A DNA stretch of 64,000 nucleotides from assembly GCA_046295455.1 (NCBI GenBank), contig JBKBNI010000009.1, positions 1 to 64,000 of the forward strand, given 5' to 3'. The stretch comes from Thermaurantimonas sp046295455. GTDB taxonomy: Bacteria > Bacteroidota > Bacteroidia > Flavobacteriales > Schleiferiaceae. A program made the translations under genes and the position numbers. Positions 8,770 to 17,598 of this stretch are shown piece by piece. Positions within the stretch are counted from its first letter, which is position 1, and the number at the start of each line of letters is the position of its first letter. The notes beneath the pieces are model-generated. The model saw only the letters and a program-made list of their open reading frames with translations, was not told the DNA's origin and did not search any database.

Positions 8770-9501
8770 ATGATACAGCGAATAATTATCCTTCTGCTGG
8801 TGTATGTGCTGGCAGGCTGCATGGCTACTCGGCAAACACCAAAGCCAGAAACCATCAAGCCTTATATGTCTCACTATATAGATGTCCCCGAGCCAAGTGA
8901 TTTGGTGTATTATGCGAAGTACAATTCCCTTTTTATTGTCAGTGATGACGGCGATCTCTATGAAACCACATTAGATGGTAAAATTATTCGCAAATCACCG
9001 ATCGAAGGTGTTGATTTTGAAGCAATTACTATTGTTAATGACACACTTTATGTCGTTGAGGAGCGTCATCGCAATGTGCTTGTCATAGAACCAAAAGATC
9101 TGAAACTTATTAAAACCATTCAAATACCATATGCTGGGGGAAGAAATAAAAGTTTTGAATCGATCACATATATCCCTGAAAAGAAGAGTTTTTTACTTAT
9201 CACAGAAAAGGACCCTGTCTACATTATGGAGTTTGACCGGAACTTTCGATCTATAAACATTATAAGATTCCAACATGCAAGAGATATTTCTTCGGCTACA
9301 TATTATGATGGTCATTTGTATCTGTTAAGCGACGAAGACAGGACGATCTTTAAGCTATCAACTCTGGACTACTCCATATTAAGTGCTTGGAAAATTCCGG
9401 TCATCAATCCAGAGGGCATCCTGTTTATGCCCGACCGTACTCTTCGGATTATTAGTGACGACCGCGAAAAAATGTATTATTTCAAAAACCCCAATCCATG
9501 A
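8770..9501 (+). CDS. SdiA-regulated-like beta-propeller lipoprotein
   Basis: A 243-residue lipoprotein: signal peptide MIQRIIILLLVYVLAGC with lipid-Cys17. The remainder consists of short beta repeats (LYETTLDGKIIRK, FEAITIVNDTLYVVEER, FESITYIPEKKSFLLITEK, ILSAWKIPVINPEGILF), matching the SdiA-regulated/YjiK-like family, probably a five- or six-bladed propeller. The pattern 'DFEAIT' and 'NPEGI' is typical of that family. Its biochemical role is unknown. The stop overlaps the ATG of the following porin gene by four bases (ATGA), so the two are very likely coupled; a periplasmic or outer-membrane partnership is plausible. Confidence 0.7.
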   Translation: MIQRIIILLLVYVLAGCMATRQTPKPETIKPYMSHYIDVPEPSDLVYYAKYNSLFIVSDDGDLYETTLDGKIIRKSPIEGVDFEAITIVNDTLYVVEERHRNVLVIEPKDLKLIKTIQIPYAGGRNKSFESITYIPEKKSFLLITEKDPVYIMEFDRNFRSINIIRFQHARDISSATYYDGHLYLLSDEDRTIFKLSTLDYSILSAWKIPVINPEGILFMPDRTLRIISDDREKMYYFKNPNP

Positions 9502-10679
9502 AAAAATATTTACCACTTATCTCTTTGGTTATTTCTCTGAATGCAAAATCGATATATGCTCAGATTACTCTGACAAATGGGGATCACACCATAGAAATTA
9601 ACGGTGCAATATCCACATATTACAACCATCGGTTCTTAAAAGAGGGAGAGTTAAACAAGCGTAAAAACCGATTTAATCTCCGGGATGCTCAGCTTCAAAT
9701 AGAGGGTCGATACAAAAGAGACATAGAGTACGAACTGCAAGTGGACTTCTCAGATCTTGGACAAGCGGCCACCGGTTTAATTGACCCGGAAAACCCCGGA
9801 ATTATGGATGCTTTTGTTCGCTACAAAGGGCTTAAGGTGGTAGACATAACATTCGGATACACGAAGTTGCCTTACTCACGATCATCATTAGTCCCGTTTA
9901 TTTACACTCCATATTGGCAGCGGGCCGAAATAGTGCGGGGAGATATATTTTCTCGTCGCGATGTGGGTGTTTCTCTTGGTAAAACATTTTGGAGACAGCG
10001 CATTAATATCGTGGGCGGTGTATATACCGGACTAGGCGAATTAAGCCTGAGAGGCGACAACGATCCCTCCGGCAATCTTGAATATGTAGGCCGTGCTGAA
10101 TTTGCATACCCTTCGCGCTTCAGATATAGAGATATTGATGATCGGATTACTCCCGTTCCTATGGTGGCTGTCGGGGTAAACGGGCGTTACACAGACAAAA
10201 GACAACCTGTGCCAAACAGAACTCTGCCGTCTGGAGCGGGCGGTGAATATGGAATTAAAGTGATCGATGGGATTAAGTATGTATATGGTTTTGACATGGC
10301 ATTCCAATGGATGGGATTTTCTGCCCAGTATGAGTTCCACTTTTTTCGAGCTACACCAAGAGATTCCAATAACTTCATGCTCCTTGGTCTTCCCAAATGG
10401 CAGACAGGCGGTTTTTTTCAGGGAGGAGGACTATATGGCCAATTGAATTATTTCTCCAAACCGTTAAAATCTATTTTTTCGGTGAGATTTGAAGAGTTGA
10501 TGCTCAATGATTTGATCCCCGGTAGGCTTTTGCGCTTTGGAGGAGCCTATGCATACCAGTTAAATAGTTGGAAATCAATGATTAAATTCCAATACTGGAT
10601 CATTGATCAGGAAGACCCAATGGATGAGAAAAGCTGGAGATCTCAAATTAGAGTAGGTTGGCAGTATTTGTTCCAGTAG
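9498..10679 (+). CDS. Phosphate-selective porin (OprO/OprP) family protein
   Basis: A 393-residue outer-membrane barrel protein with a signal peptide (about 1-21, ending SIYA). The N-terminal segment carries the OprO/P-family pattern: NGAISTYYNHRF, RFNLRDAQLQIEGRY, YELQVDFS, then a conserved YTKLPYSRSSL and DVGVSLGKTF. Alternating hydrophobic strands continue to the C-terminus, which ends RVGWQYLFQ with a terminal aromatic cluster, as expected for insertion by the BAM complex. Substrate selectivity cannot be read; in Bacteroidota this family is broader than phosphate uptake and no pst genes are adjacent. It is coupled by overlap to the upstream propeller lipoprotein. Confidence 0.8.
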   Translation: MKKYLPLISLVISLNAKSIYAQITLTNGDHTIEINGAISTYYNHRFLKEGELNKRKNRFNLRDAQLQIEGRYKRDIEYELQVDFSDLGQAATGLIDPENPGIMDAFVRYKGLKVVDITFGYTKLPYSRSSLVPFIYTPYWQRAEIVRGDIFSRRDVGVSLGKTFWRQRINIVGGVYTGLGELSLRGDNDPSGNLEYVGRAEFAYPSRFRYRDIDDRITPVPMVAVGVNGRYTDKRQPVPNRTLPSGAGGEYGIKVIDGIKYVYGFDMAFQWMGFSAQYEFHFFRATPRDSNNFMLLGLPKWQTGGFFQGGGLYGQLNYFSKPLKSIFSVRFEELMLNDLIPGRLLRFGGAYAYQLNSWKSMIKFQYWIIDQEDPMDEKSWRSQIRVGWQYLFQ

Positions 10680-10731
10680 AAATTTCATCCTAATAATTTT
10701 GATATGCGATTTAATACTGCCAAAATCAATA

Positions 10732-10739
10732 TACTTTTG
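10732..10739 (+). promoter_or_regulatory. -7 promoter element of the thrS-infC-rpmI-rplT operon (TACTTTTG)
   Basis: Exact TAnnTTTG match 18 bases before the thrS ATG, in the 78-base gap after the porin gene. No convincing TTG -33 element at the usual spacing is seen. Confidence 0.65.
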
Positions 10740-10757
10740 CAGCCGTTTTTAGATTAG

Positions 10758-12704
10758 ATGATTGAAATTCGATTTCCCGACGGTAAGACAAAAACATTTG
10801 AAAAAGGCATCACCGCCTTACAAGTTGCAGAAAGCATCAGTAATCAGTTGGCAAAAAATGTCCTTTCTGCTGAGTTAAATGGCAAGACGATAGAAGTGAA
10901 TCAACCTTTACACGAAGGTGGAAGCCTTAAATTCTTCACCTGGGATTCAGTACAGGGAAAGGCCGCCTTTTGGCACTCGTCTGCTCACGTAATGGCTCAG
11001 GCAATTTTGGATTTTTACCCCAATGCAAAGTTGACCATTGGCCCTCCCATCGAAAACGGATTTTACTACGACATCGATTTTGGAGATGAGGTGTTTGGAG
11101 AGTCCGACTTTGAAAAAATTGAAAAACAAATGCTCAAAAGAGCTCAAGAGAAAGCTGAGTTTCGAATGCGGCATGTCACGAAGCGGGAAGCATTGGAATT
11201 TTATAAAGACAATCCCTATAAAACCGAACTTATTCAACAACTCGAAGAGGGAACCATCACCTTTTGCGATCATAGTACATTTACCGACTTGTGTCGCGGG
11301 GGACACATTCCAAACACCGGATTTATAAAAGCCGTAAAAATTCTAAACGCAGCCGGAGCATACTGGAGAGGCAACGAAAAAAATAAACAGCTCACCCGCG
11401 TGTACGGAATCTCCTTTCCAAAGCAATCGATGCTGGAGGAGTACCTCCAGATGCTGGAAGAAGCTAAAAAACGCGACCACAGAAAACTCGGTGCTGAATT
11501 AGAACTGTTTTCCTTCAGCCAACGCGTCGGAAAGGGTCTTCCCCTTTGGCTTCCAAAAGGAGCAGCTTTGAGGGAACGATTGGTAAAATTTCTTCAGGAT
11601 GCCCAAAAAAAAGCCGGATATCAGCAAGTGATTACCCCTCATATAGGCCACAAGGACCTCTATGTATGCTCAGGACATTACGCCAAATACGGTAAAGACA
11701 GTTTCCAGCCCATCACCACACCTGAGGAAGGCGAAGAATTCCTCCTCAAACCAATGAACTGCCCTCACCACTGTGAAATCTACAAGGTTAAACCCCGCTC
11801 CTACAAAGAGCTGCCTCTGCGATTGGCTGAGTTTGGCACGGTGTATCGCTATGAGCAGAGCGGTGAATTGCACGGATTGACACGCGTGAGGGGATTTACG
11901 CAAGATGATGCCCATATATTCTGCACACCGGAACAGTTGAAAGAAGAGTTTAAAAAAGTCATTGACCTTGTGCTATACATTTTCAAAGCATTGGACTTCA
12001 GTGACTACAAGGCACAGATATCTCTCCGAGATCCTGAAAATCCGGACAAGTACATAGGTTCGGACAACAACTGGAAAAAGGCAGAGCAGGCAATCATAGA
12101 AGCAGCATCGGAGAAAGGTCTGCCTACAGTTGTAGCACATGGAGAGGCAGCATTCTACGGGCCTAAGCTCGATTTTATGGTAAAAGATGCACTTGGCCGT
12201 ATGTGGCAGCTGGGTACCATTCAGGTAGATTACAACCTTCCTGAGCGGTTCGAGTTAGAATACAAAGGACCTGACAATCAAATGCATCGACCTGTGATGA
12301 TACATCGCGCCCCATTTGGTTCTATGGAGAGATTTGTTGCTGTATTGCTCGAGCATTGCGCCGGAAACTTCCCGATCTGGCTTTCGCCTGAGCAAGTACG
12401 CGTTTTGCCGGTCAGCGAAAAATTTCAAGACTATGCACAGTCAGTAGCTGCTCAGTTGCAGAGTATGTATGACATCCGAGTTGGCTTAGACGACCGAAAC
12501 GAAAAAGTAGGAAGAAAAATACGTGATGCCGAAATATCCAAAATACCGTACATGGCCATCGTTGGGGAGCGTGAGAAAGAACACAATATCCTCAACATTC
12601 GACGTCACGGTGGAGAGAATCTTGGCGAAATGAATTTGACTACCTTTGCCAAGCACATCACCAATGAAATAGCATCCTACTTACCAGAATTTAATACTAA
12701 CTAA
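10758..12704 (+). CDS. thrS: Threonine--tRNA ligase
   Basis: Charges tRNA-Thr; a class II synthetase. All domains are present in 648 residues: TGS (about 1-60, FPDGKTKTFEKG), the editing SAD domain (about 65-220, with HSSAHVMAQAI and DLCRGGHIPNTG), the catalytic core with KPMNCPHHCEIYK (zinc Cys) and FRTVYRYE-type motif 2 (FGTVYRYEQSGELHGL), GSMERF motif 3, and the anticodon-binding domain (about 545-640, VRVLPVSEKF). Length matches the E. coli enzyme within a few residues. It heads the classical thrS-infC-rpmI-rplT cluster, with a 16-base gap to infC. Confidence 0.98.
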   Translation: MIEIRFPDGKTKTFEKGITALQVAESISNQLAKNVLSAELNGKTIEVNQPLHEGGSLKFFTWDSVQGKAAFWHSSAHVMAQAILDFYPNAKLTIGPPIENGFYYDIDFGDEVFGESDFEKIEKQMLKRAQEKAEFRMRHVTKREALEFYKDNPYKTELIQQLEEGTITFCDHSTFTDLCRGGHIPNTGFIKAVKILNAAGAYWRGNEKNKQLTRVYGISFPKQSMLEEYLQMLEEAKKRDHRKLGAELELFSFSQRVGKGLPLWLPKGAALRERLVKFLQDAQKKAGYQQVITPHIGHKDLYVCSGHYAKYGKDSFQPITTPEEGEEFLLKPMNCPHHCEIYKVKPRSYKELPLRLAEFGTVYRYEQSGELHGLTRVRGFTQDDAHIFCTPEQLKEEFKKVIDLVLYIFKALDFSDYKAQISLRDPENPDKYIGSDNNWKKAEQAIIEAASEKGLPTVVAHGEAAFYGPKLDFMVKDALGRMWQLGTIQVDYNLPERFELEYKGPDNQMHRPVMIHRAPFGSMERFVAVLLEHCAGNFPIWLSPEQVRVLPVSEKFQDYAQSVAAQLQSMYDIRVGLDDRNEKVGRKIRDAEISKIPYMAIVGEREKEHNILNIRRHGGENLGEMNLTTFAKHITNEIASYLPEFNTN

Positions 12705-12720
12705 ATCCAAATAATTCCGA

Positions 12721-13242
12721 ATGTCGAAAGACAGTTTCAACTTTAAAATAAACGATCAAATCACCGAGCCCAAGTTGAGATTGGTAGGTGATAATATAGA
12801 ACAAGGAATCTACAGCACGCACGAAGCGCTTCGTATTGCCGAAGAAATGGGTATGGACCTGGTGATGATCACTGAAAAAGCCAATCCACCGGTTTGTAAA
12901 ATTATAGACTATAAAAAGTTTCTTTACGAGCAAAAGAAAAAACAAAAGGAAATTCAGGCCAATGCCTTAAAAATTGTTGTGAAGGAAATACGGTTTGGAC
13001 CACAAACTGATGACCATGATTTCGAATTTAAAAAGAAGCATGCGCGCACATTTTTAGAGGAGGGCGCAAAAGTCAAAGCTTATGTTTTTTTTAAGGGAAG
13101 GTCTATTGTATATAAAGAGCAGGGAGAGATACTTTTGCTCCGCCTTGCACAAGAGCTTGAGGATGTAGGAAAAGTTGAATCTATGCCAAAACTGGAAGGC
13201 AAGAGAATGATAATGATTATTGCACCAAAAAAGAAAAAGTAA
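12721..13242 (+). CDS. infC: Translation initiation factor IF-3
   Basis: IF-3 (173 residues) binds the 30S subunit, prevents premature 50S joining and proofreads the start codon. INDQITEPKLRLVGDN, NPPVCKIIDYKKFLYEQKKKQKE and the C-terminal KEIRFGPQTDDHDF, GKRMIMIIAPKKKK are typical. It starts here with ATG in good alignment with the family; the unusual AUU start used by E. coli for autoregulation is absent, and no in-frame ATT, CTG or ATC lies just upstream. It is the second gene of the cluster. Confidence 0.97.
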   Translation: MSKDSFNFKINDQITEPKLRLVGDNIEQGIYSTHEALRIAEEMGMDLVMITEKANPPVCKIIDYKKFLYEQKKKQKEIQANALKIVVKEIRFGPQTDDHDFEFKKKHARTFLEEGAKVKAYVFFKGRSIVYKEQGEILLLRLAQELEDVGKVESMPKLEGKRMIMIIAPKKKK

Positions 13243-13271
13243 ATCGTCGAATTCTATAAATTCTGTTGGAC

Positions 13272-13466
13272 ATGCCAAAGATGAAAACTAAATCAAGTGC
13301 GAAAAAGCGCTTTTCGATCACTGCTACAGGCAAGATCAAAAGAAAACAGTCAGGCAAACGCCACATTCTTACCAAAAAGGCAACTGACCGAAAGAGAGCA
13401 CTTACAAAAGATGCACTTGTACATAAGTCTGACCTGCCAAATGTAAAACTGATGCTCTGCATCTGA
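13272..13466 (+). CDS. rpmI: 50S ribosomal protein L35
   Basis: A small basic large-subunit protein of 64 residues starting MPKMKTKSSAKKRF, a near-universal L35 opening, followed by KRHILTKK. I chose the ATG at 13272; the in-frame TTG at 13266 would add two residues not found in the family. It lies 29 bases after infC and 90 bases before rplT. Confidence 0.96.
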   Translation: MPKMKTKSSAKKRFSITATGKIKRKQSGKRHILTKKATDRKRALTKDALVHKSDLPNVKLMLCI

Positions 13467-13481
13467 TGTATTAAAAATTAA

Positions 13482-13529
13482 GGTTTAAAAAACCCTGTGT
13501 CCGGCTCCTAAAGTACTTGAAAATCAAGT
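13482..13529 (+). promoter_or_regulatory. Two small hairpins in the rpmI-rplT spacer (candidate r-protein leader structure)
   Basis: Within the 90-base spacer, GGTTT/AAACC (13482-13486 with 13490-13494) and ACTTGA/TCAAGT (13515-13520 with 13524-13529) each form a perfect short stem with a three-base loop. In E. coli and Bacillus L20 represses its own operon by binding mRNA structure; that a similar structure sits here is inference. Each stem alone is weak. Confidence 0.25.
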
Positions 13530-13556
13530 CGCCTATCACAAAATAACTCACAAAAA

Positions 13557-13901
13557 ATGCCAAGATCAGTAAATCACGTAGCTTCAAGAGAAAGAAGAAA
13601 AAAAGTTCTCAAGATGGCTAAAGGCTACTATGGTCGCAGAAAAAATGTTTGGACCGTAGCTAAAAATGCTGTAGAAAAAGCACTAACCTATCAGTATCGC
13701 GATCGCAAAGCTAAAAAAAGAAATTTTCGTTCGCTGTGGATCATGCGTATCAATGCGGGTGCACGCTCGAACGGATTATCCTATTCACAGCTCATTAATA
13801 AGTTAAAAACAGCAAACATCGAACTCAACCGAAAAGTGCTTGCCGATCTGGCAATGAATCACCCAGAGGCGTTCAAAGCTGTTGTTGAAAAGGTAAAGTA
13901 A
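13557..13901 (+). CDS. rplT: 50S ribosomal protein L20
   Basis: A 114-residue early-assembly 23S rRNA-binding protein, and the autoregulator of this operon in well-studied bacteria. MPRSVNHVASRERRKK, KGYYGRRKNVWTVAKNAVEKA, YRDRKAKKRNFRSLWI and the C-terminal LNRKVLADLA are family hallmarks. Its stop is followed within about 25 bases by a strong terminator. Confidence 0.97.
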   Translation: MPRSVNHVASRERRKKVLKMAKGYYGRRKNVWTVAKNAVEKALTYQYRDRKAKKRNFRSLWIMRINAGARSNGLSYSQLINKLKTANIELNRKVLADLAMNHPEAFKAVVEKVK

Positions 13902-13923
13902 AAAAAAAATAAAATTCGGCGAT

Positions 13924-13956
13924 AAAAAAACCAACCATTTTTGGTTGGTTTTTTTT
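13924..13956. terminator. Bidirectional intrinsic terminator after rplT and the NarL-type regulator gene
   Basis: CCAACCA at 13931-13937 pairs with TGGTTGG at 13942-13948 around a TTTT loop. The A-run on the left (13924-13930) pairs further with the T-run on the right (13949-13956) and provides a T-tract in either direction. It separates convergent rplT (+) from the response regulator (-), whose stop begins only three bases beyond. Confidence 0.92.
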
Positions 13957-13958
13957 GT

Positions 13959-14606
13959 TTAAAAAATTCCTTTTTTATACGCCATTTTTATGGCTTGCGC
14001 CTTATTGTTAACGTGTAGTTTTTTATAAATATTTGATATGTGCGTTCTAACTGTGTTTGGACTGATAAATAGCCTCTCAGATATCTGCTTATAATCCAAT
14101 CCATTGATCAAATTACGCAAGATATCCAATTCCCTTTCGCTTAGTACCTCTTCTTTGGATTTGTTTATATCTACCTGTGCACGTGTGAGGAGTTGAAGCG
14201 TTTTTCGCGCTATTCGCGGACTCATGGGCACGACCCCAAATTCCATCACTTCCCTCACGTATTGCACAAGGCGCTCCGGTTTCTCTTCTTTGAGTAAATA
14301 CCCTACAGCCCCAGATTTGATTGCCTCAAAAATGATGTCATCATCATCAAAGACAGTCAACATCAAAAATCGGATTGAAGGATACAACCCAGAGGCAACC
14401 GATACGGCTTCGATTCCATTCATTACCGGCATATCAATGTCCATAAACACTACATCCGGAAGGTTTTCCGATACCTTGCATTTATAAAGAAAATCCTGAC
14501 CATCAGTAGCTGTAAAAAGAATTTGGAAGTCAGAGCTATGCCTGATTCGATCAATAAGGCTTTGAACATTGATACGCTTATCATCCACTATAGCTACTTT
14601 TATCAT
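13959..14606 (-). CDS. NarL/LuxR-family response regulator
   Basis: Receiver plus LuxR helix-turn-helix, about 215 residues from the Met of MIKVAIVDDK. The receiver has the acidic pair (VDD), phospho-acceptor Asp56 in FMDIDMP, the TVFDDDD Thr region and Lys in LLKEEKP. The C-terminal output domain reads LSERELDILRNLINGL, ISPNTVRTHISNIYKKL, typical of DNA-binding NarL proteins. I chose the start at 14606; the frame runs seven codons further up, which the family does not need. It is the partner of the adjacent sensor kinase (45-base gap, same strand), whose HisKA_3-type histidine box is the class that phosphorylates NarL regulators. Target genes are unknown. Confidence 0.92.
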   Translation of the reverse strand: MIKVAIVDDKRINVQSLIDRIRHSSDFQILFTATDGQDFLYKCKVSENLPDVVFMDIDMPVMNGIEAVSVASGLYPSIRFLMLTVFDDDDIIFEAIKSGAVGYLLKEEKPERLVQYVREVMEFGVVPMSPRIARKTLQLLTRAQVDINKSKEEVLSERELDILRNLINGLDYKQISERLFISPNTVRTHISNIYKKLHVNNKAQAIKMAYKKGIF

Positions 14607-14651
14607 GTCTACTGTATTTAAATACATAAAGCTACAGGAAAATACATTCGG

Positions 14652-17570
14652 CTACATATACTGCAAATGTTGTAGATTTAATTTGATTTCGACGCAAGTG
14701 CCATTCATTTTTTCAGAGCGAATCTCTATCTGTGCATTGATTTCGTCTGCTCTCGCTTTTAAATTTTTAAGTCCGTAATGATCTAAAAATTCATTGTTAA
14801 TATCAAACCCCACACCGTCATCCATGATTCGAATATGAAGTTTATCATCGGGATTTTCAAAATAAATCTTTATTCGGCTACATCTGCTGTGTCTATACGA
14901 ATTGGTGATTGATTCTTGTACGATTCGAAGTAGATTAATAGCTGTAGATGGGGGAATAATGATCTGCGTATCCAGATTTTCATAATATTCTGTTTCAATA
15001 TTTTCATTTAATTCGCGAATTTTGTATACGTATTGTTTAGTTTTATCAATAAATTGTTCAATAGTCAATTCTCTTTTATTTAATAGCCAAATAGTTTCTC
15101 TTATTGTTTGGATTGCCTCTTTCGAAACTAATTCCAATTTCATAAATTTTTTTGTATCTTCTTCATTGAATAAATTATTGTATTTAGAAGCAAATATTTG
15201 TATTTGAGATATTAAATACGACAAATGAGCTCCCACGTTATCATGCAGCTCCCTGGATATTCTCATTCTTTCTGATTCAAGATTCTTCTGGATTTCTACT
15301 TGGAGTAAAATTTTCTGCCTGTTTTTTTCATATAAATAAATAATAAAACCAGAGTTCATAATCACTGCAGACAGTATGACCAATGTATAAAACCACCAAG
15401 TCCTCCAAAAAGGCGGAAGAATTATAATGGATAAGCGTTTTACATCACTTTGATTACCATATTGATTCACTACATAATATTCCAATGTATATTTTCCTTC
15501 AGGTAAATTAGAATATCTTAAAAAATTATTATTTCCTGTGTTAATGAAATTTTTTTCCAAAGGGGTCAATCTGTGAAAATATTCAGATTTTTCTTTGTTC
15601 GTGAAGTTAATATGTCTGATAGACAATGATATCGTATTGTTTGAGTAATTCAAGACAATATTTTTTAAAGTATCGTCTATCTTTATTTCATCGTCAACTA
15701 AAAAGTTTGTATGATATACATTAGGTTTTTTAGAATTTCTATATGTGTAATTTTTTGGAATTACGTTTATACCATTTACACCTCCGAAATACAAAATACC
15801 ATTATAATTATAAAATGCATTGGTGTTAAATTCATTGGATTGAAGACCGTCATTTATAGTATAGTTTATAACTTTTTTAGTGACTAAATTTATCAGGCTT
15901 AATCCCTTGTTGTTTGATATCCAAATATTTTTATTTGAATCCATAAGACAAGCATAAATAAAGTCGTCTGATATGCTGTGAGTTTTTTTAGTGATGGCAT
16001 CTCTGATGTTTAAATTATTATCCAATATAAAAAGGCCATTATTGGAACATATATAAATTGAATTCTGTATTTTTGTAATTGATTGTGCTCGATCTTTCAG
16101 TATTCTTATTGCCGTAAGATTTTTTAAATTATAACACCACACTCCGTCAACCCTTCCGACTAGTAAATTTTCATGATCTTTTTGCAGTAATGAGGTGACG
16201 TATTTATCTGTAATAATACTTCTGATCGGTCTGAAATCTGCAGTTAATTCCTCTATTACTATCCTTGAATTTTCGACCATTCTATCTACAAAGCAAAGAA
16301 AATAGGAGTTGATTCCTCTATGCAAAATGCTGTATTCCTCTGTTGATGAGGATCGTATAATACTTCTTAATTTAGCTTTGTTAAATGCGTAAATTATGTT
16401 ACTTGTTAACACATAATATTCGTCGTTAGATTTAAAAGATGATTCCATGTCCCACACAGGCTTCATATTCTTTGTAACAAAGGTTTGGAATTGACCATTT
16501 GGATGGTAGAAAATAATTCCTTTTGGATACACTCCGGCTACAATGGTGGAATCACTTAACACATGTATGGATTTTACCATATTAAAATTTGGATTTGGGT
16601 GCCTAATATGTGTAAATTTATTTATATCTTTTGAGAAAATATAAAATCCATTAATATTTGTAAGAATGTAAAGATTATTTTTATAATCAGTAAAAAAATC
16701 ATAGATAAATTTTTGACTTAGTTCCGGAATTAAAGTCTTTTTATTTTGTTTTATGTATTTTCCCTTTTGAGATTGTATGATGTAAATTGAATCATATTGT
16801 GCAATCCAGAATTTATCTTCATGAAGGTAAAATGAAGAAATAGATTCCAGGTTGTCATATACGAAGAAGTGTATTTGAGAATAAATATTAGCGGGAATTT
16901 TATCTGGAGTTAGCCCTTTTGTAATCATCACGGGAATATAGTTATTATTGTACTTTACCTTTTTAAGTATGCAATGTGGTATTACATATTCCCTTTGTGA
17001 ATATAAGTCAATAATTTTTCCACCACTCATTATAGAGTATGCATAAATAAAATCTCTAAACGCAAAAATTGTACTGTAATACGATCGAATAATATATCTG
17101 TAAATTATTGTATTACTTTCGAGATCATATGCAAAAAGGATAGAATCATTATTAAAAAAAAGCTGGTTTGAATATACATCAAAATCGATTGCAAAATTAG
17201 CTTCTTCAATTGGTAATAATGTTTGGTTTTTAGTGTCAATTATTTCAATACCTGCATCGTTGAGAACAATACATTTATTTTTATATAAATGTATTTTTTT
17301 TATATTTTTTGAAGATAAATATTTTCTGCCTTTAAACAAATCTGAATACATGTAAAATTCATGACCATCCCAAATGTTGATATCGTTTGCTGTGGCAATC
17401 CAAAGTCTGCCAAGGCTATCCTGATCGATGGAATAGACGGAATTTTGTGATAGGCCGTTGTTTGAATTGTAATTTATAAATTTATATTGAAAGATTTGAC
17501 CTGACGCTACTCTTGTATGAATGAGGATTACGAGAATAAAAAAAACATATCGTTTTAATATCCCAAGCAT
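14652..17570 (-). CDS. Regulator-propeller sensor histidine kinase (HisKA_3 type)
   Basis: A 972-residue membrane sensor. Signal peptide (1-25, ending ASGQ); large periplasmic beta-propeller domain beginning with NNGLSQNSVYSIDQD and SLGRLWIAT, the regulator-propeller repeat; a Y_Y_Y immunoglobulin-like domain near 640-715; one transmembrane helix (about 724-748); a dimerisation/phosphotransfer region with RELHDNVGAHLSY (His776); and a HATPase domain with MDDGVGFD (Asp917) and GLKNLKARADEI. It has no fused receiver or AraC domain, unlike the polysaccharide hybrid sensors; the NarL-type regulator next door takes that role. The gene is conspicuously AT-rich beside its neighbours, with a promoter element just upstream at 17589-17596. 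Ligand unknown. Confidence 0.93.
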   Translation of the reverse strand: MLGILKRYVFFILVILIHTRVASGQIFQYKFINYNSNNGLSQNSVYSIDQDSLGRLWIATANDINIWDGHEFYMYSDLFKGRKYLSSKNIKKIHLYKNKCIVLNDAGIEIIDTKNQTLLPIEEANFAIDFDVYSNQLFFNNDSILFAYDLESNTIIYRYIIRSYYSTIFAFRDFIYAYSIMSGGKIIDLYSQREYVIPHCILKKVKYNNNYIPVMITKGLTPDKIPANIYSQIHFFVYDNLESISSFYLHEDKFWIAQYDSIYIIQSQKGKYIKQNKKTLIPELSQKFIYDFFTDYKNNLYILTNINGFYIFSKDINKFTHIRHPNPNFNMVKSIHVLSDSTIVAGVYPKGIIFYHPNGQFQTFVTKNMKPVWDMESSFKSNDEYYVLTSNIIYAFNKAKLRSIIRSSSTEEYSILHRGINSYFLCFVDRMVENSRIVIEELTADFRPIRSIITDKYVTSLLQKDHENLLVGRVDGVWCYNLKNLTAIRILKDRAQSITKIQNSIYICSNNGLFILDNNLNIRDAITKKTHSISDDFIYACLMDSNKNIWISNNKGLSLINLVTKKVINYTINDGLQSNEFNTNAFYNYNGILYFGGVNGINVIPKNYTYRNSKKPNVYHTNFLVDDEIKIDDTLKNIVLNYSNNTISLSIRHINFTNKEKSEYFHRLTPLEKNFINTGNNNFLRYSNLPEGKYTLEYYVVNQYGNQSDVKRLSIIILPPFWRTWWFYTLVILSAVIMNSGFIIYLYEKNRQKILLQVEIQKNLESERMRISRELHDNVGAHLSYLISQIQIFASKYNNLFNEEDTKKFMKLELVSKEAIQTIRETIWLLNKRELTIEQFIDKTKQYVYKIRELNENIETEYYENLDTQIIIPPSTAINLLRIVQESITNSYRHSRCSRIKIYFENPDDKLHIRIMDDGVGFDINNEFLDHYGLKNLKARADEINAQIEIRSEKMNGTCVEIKLNLQHLQYM

Positions 17571-17588
17571 AGATCAAGTTCTTACTTT

Positions 17589-17596
17589 CAAATGTA
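17589..17596 (-). promoter_or_regulatory. -7 promoter element of the NarL-type two-component operon (TACATTTG on minus strand)
   Basis: Exact TAnnTTTG match on the minus strand, 18 bases before the kinase ATG, in the narrow gap after the DUF2797 gene. The kinase/regulator pair is therefore likely transcribed on its own. Confidence 0.6.
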
Positions 17597-17598
17597 CT

